A DNA stretch of 9,285 nt, taken from assembly GCA_020723785.1 (NCBI GenBank), contig DYIH01000053.1:1-9285 (forward strand). The letters run 5' to 3'. Under the pieces are notes generated by a model. That model was not told where the DNA came from. It saw only the letters and a program-made list of their open reading frames with translations, and searched no databases. This DNA comes from Thermaerobacter marianensis (GTDB taxonomy: Bacteria > Bacillota > Sulfobacillia > DYIH01). The translations under genes and the position numbers were made by a program. Of the stretch, positions 6,443 through 9,285 are shown in pieces (the first letter of the stretch is position 1; each line of letters starts with the position of its first letter).

Positions 6443-7856
6443 CTTTTTCCCCCTTCCCCCCGACCGCGGACCCGCCGGGGACTCCGAACTTGCCGGATCA
6501 CCGCATCCCGGACCCGCCGGCGAGTCCGGGTTCGACCCGCCGTCGCCGTCCGGCGATGACGGCGGCTTGGCGGCCGCCGGGACCCGGGTCCTATCGGTGC
6601 GGGAACTGACGGGCAGGATCAAGGCTATCCTGGATAACCACCCCGGTTTGCGGGAGGTGCTGGTCCGCGGGGAGCTGTCCAACTTCAAGGATCACCCTTC
6701 GGGACACCTGTACTTCACCCTCAAGGACGAGGCCGCCGCCCTGCGCTGCGTCATGTTCCGGGGCCGGCGCGAGGCGGCGTTCCCCGCTTGGTCGGGGGCA
6801 ACCCTGCCGCGCAACGGCGAGGTGGTGGTGGCCCAGGGGTACGTGAGCGTCTACGAGCGGGACGGCTCCTACCAGCTCTACGTCCAGCATCTGTGGCGCG
6901 ACGAGCAGGCCCGCCTGGGCGCCCTTTACCTGGCCCTGGAGGAGTTGAAGGCCCGCCTGCAGGCGGAAGGGCTTTTCGATCCGTCCCGCAAGCGACCCCT
7001 GCCGCTGCTGCCCCGCCGGGTCGGCATCGTCACCTCGCCCAGCGGCGCCGCGCTGCGGGACATGGTGCGGGTCATCCGCCGGCGCTTCCCCAACGCCCAT
7101 CTGGTCCTGATCCCGGCCCTGGTGCAGGGGGACGAGGCGCCGGCCGACCTGGCGCGGGCCGTCGACCTGGCGAACGCCTGCGCCGCCTGCGACGTGCTCA
7201 TCGTCGGCCGCGGCGGCGGCTCCATCGAGGACCTCTGGGCCTTCAACAGCGAGGCGGTGGCCCGGGCCATCGCCCGTTCGGCGATACCGGTCGTATCCGC
7301 CGTGGGCCACGAGACCGACTTCACCGTGGCCGACCTGGTGGCCGACCTGCGGGCGCCGACCCCTTCGGCGGCCGCCGAACTGGTCGTGCCCGAGAAGCGG
7401 GTGCTGGAGCGGCGGGTGGCCGACCTGGCCCTGCGTCTGCAGGCGGCCCTGCGCCAGCAGGTGGCCCGCGACCGGGCGCGCCTTGAGAAGATGTGCACCA
7501 GGCCGGCGCTGGCCCGCCCCCTGACGGGGATCTACCAGCACCGCCAGCGCCTGGACGAACTGGCCCACCGCCTGGGCCTGGCCGCCCGCCGCCGCCTCGA
7601 ACGGGCCCGCGCCATCGACGAGCGGCTGCGGGGGCGCCTCGAGGCTCTGGACCCGCTGGCCGTTTTGGGCCGGGGCTACAGCCTCTGCCTGGACGCTTCC
7701 GGCCGGCCGGTGTCCGGTGTTGCCGGCGTTCGCGTCGGGGACCGCGTACGCGTCGTCCTGCGGGATGGCGCCCTGGGGTGCGCTGTGGAGACGGTGGACG
7801 TGGCTTCGCCGGCCTGTTCGCTAGGGAGGGAGCGTCATGACGGGGAAATCCCGTAA
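6426..7856 (+). CDS. xseA: Exodeoxyribonuclease VII large subunit (XseA)
   Basis: XseA is the catalytic subunit of exonuclease VII, which degrades single-stranded DNA from both ends together with several XseB subunits. From ATG 6426 the product has 476 residues. An OB-fold domain (about 54-155) has VRGELSNFKDH and GHLYFTLKDE. The catalytic domain has VGIVTSPSGAALRDM (199-213), IVGRGGGSIEDLWAFNSE (259-276) and SAVGHETDFTVADLVADLRA (291-310). A basic coiled-coil region follows, and the C-terminal part has LAVLGRGYSL. Residues 1-52 are a proline/glycine/serine-rich extension not usual in XseA, which normally begins near RVLSV. GGAAAGG at 6409-6415 supports ATG 6426, 10 bases away; TTG 6567 is the alternative and would remove the extension. 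The gene overlaps folD by 17 bases and xseB by 20. Confidence 0.95.
   Translation: MRRQVSFFPLPPDRGPAGDSELAGSPHPGPAGESGFDPPSPSGDDGGLAAAGTRVLSVRELTGRIKAILDNHPGLREVLVRGELSNFKDHPSGHLYFTLKDEAAALRCVMFRGRREAAFPAWSGATLPRNGEVVVAQGYVSVYERDGSYQLYVQHLWRDEQARLGALYLALEELKARLQAEGLFDPSRKRPLPLLPRRVGIVTSPSGAALRDMVRVIRRRFPNAHLVLIPALVQGDEAPADLARAVDLANACAACDVLIVGRGGGSIEDLWAFNSEAVARAIARSAIPVVSAVGHETDFTVADLVADLRAPTPSAAAELVVPEKRVLERRVADLALRLQAALRQQVARDRARLEKMCTRPALARPLTGIYQHRQRLDELAHRLGLAARRRLERARAIDERLRGRLEALDPLAVLGRGYSLCLDASGRPVSGVAGVRVGDRVRVVLRDGALGCAVETVDVASPACSLGRERHDGEIP
6467..6528 (+). repeat. Imperfect direct repeat in the xseA 5' extension
   Basis: Two 20-base copies start at 6467 and 6509, 42 bases (14 codons) apart, and agree at 18 of 20 positions. 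They encode GPAGDS and GPAGES in the low-complexity extension of XseA. The similarity fades after the first 20 bases. The in-frame spacing suggests the extension grew by local duplication. Confidence 0.6.
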
Positions 7857-8130
7857 CGGAAATCTGCAGCCCGCGGGGGGCGGACCGTCTTTTGAAGAGG
7901 CCCTGGCCCGGCTGGAGGACATCGTCCGTCGCCTGGAAGGCGGCGACCTGCCACTGGAGGAATCGATCCGCCGGTTCCAGGAGGGCATGGCTCTGGCGCG
8001 CCTCTGCTCCGCCAAGCTGGACGAGGCCGAACGCCGCCTCGAGCAGCTCCTGGGCGATACAGACGGGGAGGCGATCGTGGAGCCGTTCCCCCTGGATCTG
8101 GACGGAGAAGGCGTAGAGGGGGTCGGTTGA
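7837..8130 (+). CDS. xseB: Exodeoxyribonuclease VII small subunit (XseB)
   Basis: XseB is the small helical subunit that binds XseA to form exonuclease VII. The 97-residue product carries the whole family core: FEEALARLEDIVRRLEGGDL, then PLEESIRRFQEGMALARLC and a third amphipathic stretch with KLDEAERRLEQLL, about residues 19-73. Short non-conserved ends at both sides make it a little longer than the usual 75-85. AGGGAGGGAG just before ATG 7837 is a strong ribosome site. The start lies 20 bases inside xseA, so the two partners are probably translated in a coupled way. The ispA start is 4 bases after the stop. Confidence 0.95.
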   Translation: MTGKSRNGNLQPAGGGPSFEEALARLEDIVRRLEGGDLPLEESIRRFQEGMALARLCSAKLDEAERRLEQLLGDTDGEAIVEPFPLDLDGEGVEGVG

Positions 8131-8134
8131 GGGG

Positions 8135-9019
8135 GTGGCCCGCGAGTTGCCCGACCTGGCGACCTACCTACGCGACCGCGCCGCCCTGGTCGAAGCCGCC
8201 CTGGAGCGCCTGCTGCCGCCCGCCGGCGCCCTGCCGGCCCGCATCCACGAGGCGATGCGCTACAGCACCCTGGGGGGCGGCAAGCGCCTGCGCCCGATCC
8301 TGTTCCTCGCGGCGGCCGAGGCGTGCGGGGCGTCTCCGTCCGGCCTGCTGACGCCGGCCTGCAGCGTGGAATTGGTCCATGCCTATTCATTGGTCCACGA
8401 CGACTTGCCCTGCATGGACGACGACGACTTCCGCCGCGGCCAGCCCTCCTGCCACCGCGCCTTCGGCGAGGCCATGGCCGTCCTGGCCGGCGACGCCCTG
8501 TTGACGCTGGCCTTCGACGTCCTCGCCCGCCCGATCCCCGGCGTGCCGGAGGCTAGGCAGTTGCGCGCCGTGGCCGAACTGGCGCGGGCCGCCGGCACCG
8601 GGGGCCTCATCGGCGGGCAGGTGGACGATCTGGCGGCCGAGGGGCGCGTCCTGGATATCGATGAGTTGCAGGACATATCCCGCCGCAAGACGGGGGCGCT
8701 GTTCCAGGCCGCCGTCCGCTGCGGCGCGCTGCTGGCCGGCGCCGGCGATGCGGAGATCGAGGCCTTGACCGGCTACGCACGCGAGTTCGGCCTGGCCTTC
8801 CAGATCACCGACGACATCCTCGACGCCGGCTCCGGCTTGGCGGGGCCCAGCGACCCGCGCAAGGAGAAGGCGACGTTCCCGGCCCTCGTCGGGCTGGATG
8901 CCTCGCGGCGGATGGCCCGCGCCGCCGCGGAACGCGCCCGCGCCCACCTGGCGCCCTTCGGCGCCCGGGGCACGCGGTTGGCGGAATTGGTGGAGTGGAT
9001 GGCGGCGCGGCAGGGGTAG
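8135..9019 (+). CDS. ispA: Farnesyl diphosphate synthase (IspA-type polyprenyl synthetase)
   Basis: This short-chain polyprenyl diphosphate synthase condenses isopentenyl diphosphate with allylic substrates, most likely to farnesyl diphosphate for quinone and cell-wall lipid carriers. The 294-residue product has the usual length and all family motifs: GGGKRLRP at 47-54, the first aspartate-rich motif DDLPCMDDDD at 89-98 with the two-residue insert of bacterial type II enzymes, LAGDALLTLAF at 117-127, GGQVDDL at 160-166, RRKTGAL at 183-189 and the second motif FQITDDILD at 222-230. HAYSLVHDD matches the E. coli IspA pattern, which suggests C15 product, though chain length is not certain from sequence. 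GTG 8135 follows xseB by 4 bases; AGAGGGGG near 8115-8122 is a little distant. No intrinsic terminator follows. Confidence 0.95.
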   Translation: MARELPDLATYLRDRAALVEAALERLLPPAGALPARIHEAMRYSTLGGGKRLRPILFLAAAEACGASPSGLLTPACSVELVHAYSLVHDDLPCMDDDDFRRGQPSCHRAFGEAMAVLAGDALLTLAFDVLARPIPGVPEARQLRAVAELARAAGTGGLIGGQVDDLAAEGRVLDIDELQDISRRKTGALFQAAVRCGALLAGAGDAEIEALTGYAREFGLAFQITDDILDAGSGLAGPSDPRKEKATFPALVGLDASRRMARAAAERARAHLAPFGARGTRLAELVEWMAARQG

Positions 9020-9059
9020 CGGCCCGCCCAAGAGGCGGTGATCGCCATGTAATGGGGAG

Positions 9060-9187
9060 CATCGCTCGGCGGAACGGGGCGATGGTGCATGGTCCGGCGC
9101 CCGGTTGCCGGTGATGATCCGGCAGGGGACGTCCCGCTCGCACAGCCGCTCGAACCGTCGGCTGGACCGCTCGCCCAGGACTTGGCA
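9060..9187 (-). pseudogene. Frameshifted fragment of an IS1182-like transposase
   Basis: Read on the - strand from 9187, this stretch gives LGERSSRRFERLCERDVP, then IITGNRAPDH. This resembles the N-terminal part of IS1182-family (IS5-like) transposases, where a pattern like RSSRR.ER.C..DV..R.I..N..PDH.TIA.FRR is usual, as I recall it. After PDH (ending at 9089) the match goes on as TIAPFRRAM (9086-9060) in another frame, as if one base had been lost between 9087 and 9088. No start, C-terminal catalytic part or further match is visible on either side. It is a remnant and cannot encode a working enzyme. The family call rests on recognition by eye. Confidence 0.6.
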
Positions 9188-9210
9188 GGGTATGGTATTA
9201 TGATTATGGT
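9182..9210 (+). promoter_or_regulatory. Possible promoter in the AT-rich patch after ispA
   Basis: TTGGCA (9182-9187) and TATGGT (9205-9210) are separated by 17 bases, with 5 of 6 and 4 of 6 matches to consensus. The spacer includes the only strongly AT-rich run of the window (about 9191-9213). The heptamer TATGGTA occurs twice, at 9191-9197 and 9205-9211. It would drive a gene to the right of the window. The support is consensus match and base composition only. Confidence 0.4.
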
Positions 9211-9213
9211 AAC

Positions 9214-9255
9214 ATCCCCCTTCTTGGGGGATAGCCCCCCACCGCGCATGGGTGG
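9214..9255 (+). repeat. Cluster of small hairpins, two mutually exclusive
   Basis: ATCCCCC (9214-9220) pairs perfectly with GGGGGAT (9226-9232) around a TTCTT loop. The same GGGGG can instead pair with CCCCC within 9235-9240, so the two stems exclude each other. A second perfect stem, CCCACC (9238-9243) with GGGTGG (9250-9255), follows around a 6-base loop. No T-run follows either stem. It could be the structured leader of the next gene or the debris of a mobile element's end. Confidence 0.5.
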
Positions 9256-9268
9256 TGAAGTACTTCAC
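9255..9268 (+). repeat. 14-bp perfect palindrome
   Basis: GTGAAGTACTTCAC is its own reverse complement over all 14 bases. It lies about 40-50 bases downstream of the possible promoter, at the edge of the window. It could be a regulator's operator. I do not recognise the motif, and the gene it might control is not visible. Confidence 0.6.
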
Positions 9269-9285
9269 TTCTCAAAAACCCTTGT

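Noticed and set aside
5456..6688. Long open frame on the - strand opposite folD
   Set aside because: It is the antisense of a complete FolD and shows arginine-, glycine- and histidine-rich noise instead of a domain.
9024..9038. CCGCC/GGCGG stem just after ispA as an intrinsic terminator
   Set aside because: The stem has only 5 pairs and is followed by GTGATCGCC, with no T-run.
8387..9059. Continuation of the - strand frame beyond the transposase fragment into ispA
   Set aside because: Past 9060 the translation no longer looks like a transposase and is simply the antisense of ispA.
1..9285. CRISPR array, tRNA, rRNA, or a new defence or mobile system
   Set aside because: I saw no regularly spaced repeats and no tRNA- or rRNA-like stretch, and the genes all belong to well-known sporulation and housekeeping families.

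Overview
The window is GC-rich (roughly 70 % by eye) and every supported gene but one remnant lies on the + strand. A spoIIIA sporulation cluster joined to a nusB-folD-xseA-xseB-ispA housekeeping cluster points to an endospore-forming Firmicute (Bacillota). The GC content and the Asp23/AmaP/DUF2273 trio fit a deep-branching clostridial or Thermaerobacter/Symbiobacterium-like lineage better than Bacillus, but I cannot name the genus from sequence alone.

Region 1 (1-3753) is the 3' part of the spoIIIA operon: the last codons of spoIIIAC, then spoIIIAD, AE, AF, AG and AH. The genes are tightly spaced; AE and AF overlap and the ribosome site of AG lies inside AF. Together they encode the mother-cell half of the SpoIIIA-SpoIIQ 'feeding tube' between mother cell and forespore. 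The upstream genes and the operon promoter lie outside the window.

Region 2 (3754-5037) starts with a short intergenic gap holding a good vegetative-type promoter (-10 TATAAT) and, just downstream, a perfect 12-bp inverted repeat. It is followed by an Asp23/Gls24-family gene (yqhY-like), amaP and a small DUF2273 membrane protein gene. The three probably form an envelope-associated Asp23 module. The accB-accC pair that sits at this point in Bacillus subtilis is absent.

Region 3 (5038-9019) is a compact housekeeping run: nusB (antitermination), folD (one-carbon folate metabolism), xseA and xseB (exonuclease VII) and ispA (farnesyl diphosphate synthase). Neighbours overlap or nearly touch from nusB to ispA, so these genes and the Asp23 module are probably one transcription unit from the promoter near 3783. 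The folD start is unusual: the best-placed ribosome site and family alignment point to an ATC codon.

Region 4 (9020-9285) holds no intact gene. It carries a frameshifted fragment on the - strand resembling an IS1182-type transposase, then a sudden AT-rich patch with a possible promoter, several small hairpins and a 14-bp palindrome. In B. subtilis dxs follows ispA, so this may be a decayed insertion upstream of the next gene.

Most of the window is well-known biology. I see no clearly new system. The most useful leads are the folD start, the palindrome upstream of asp23, and the structured tail after ispA.
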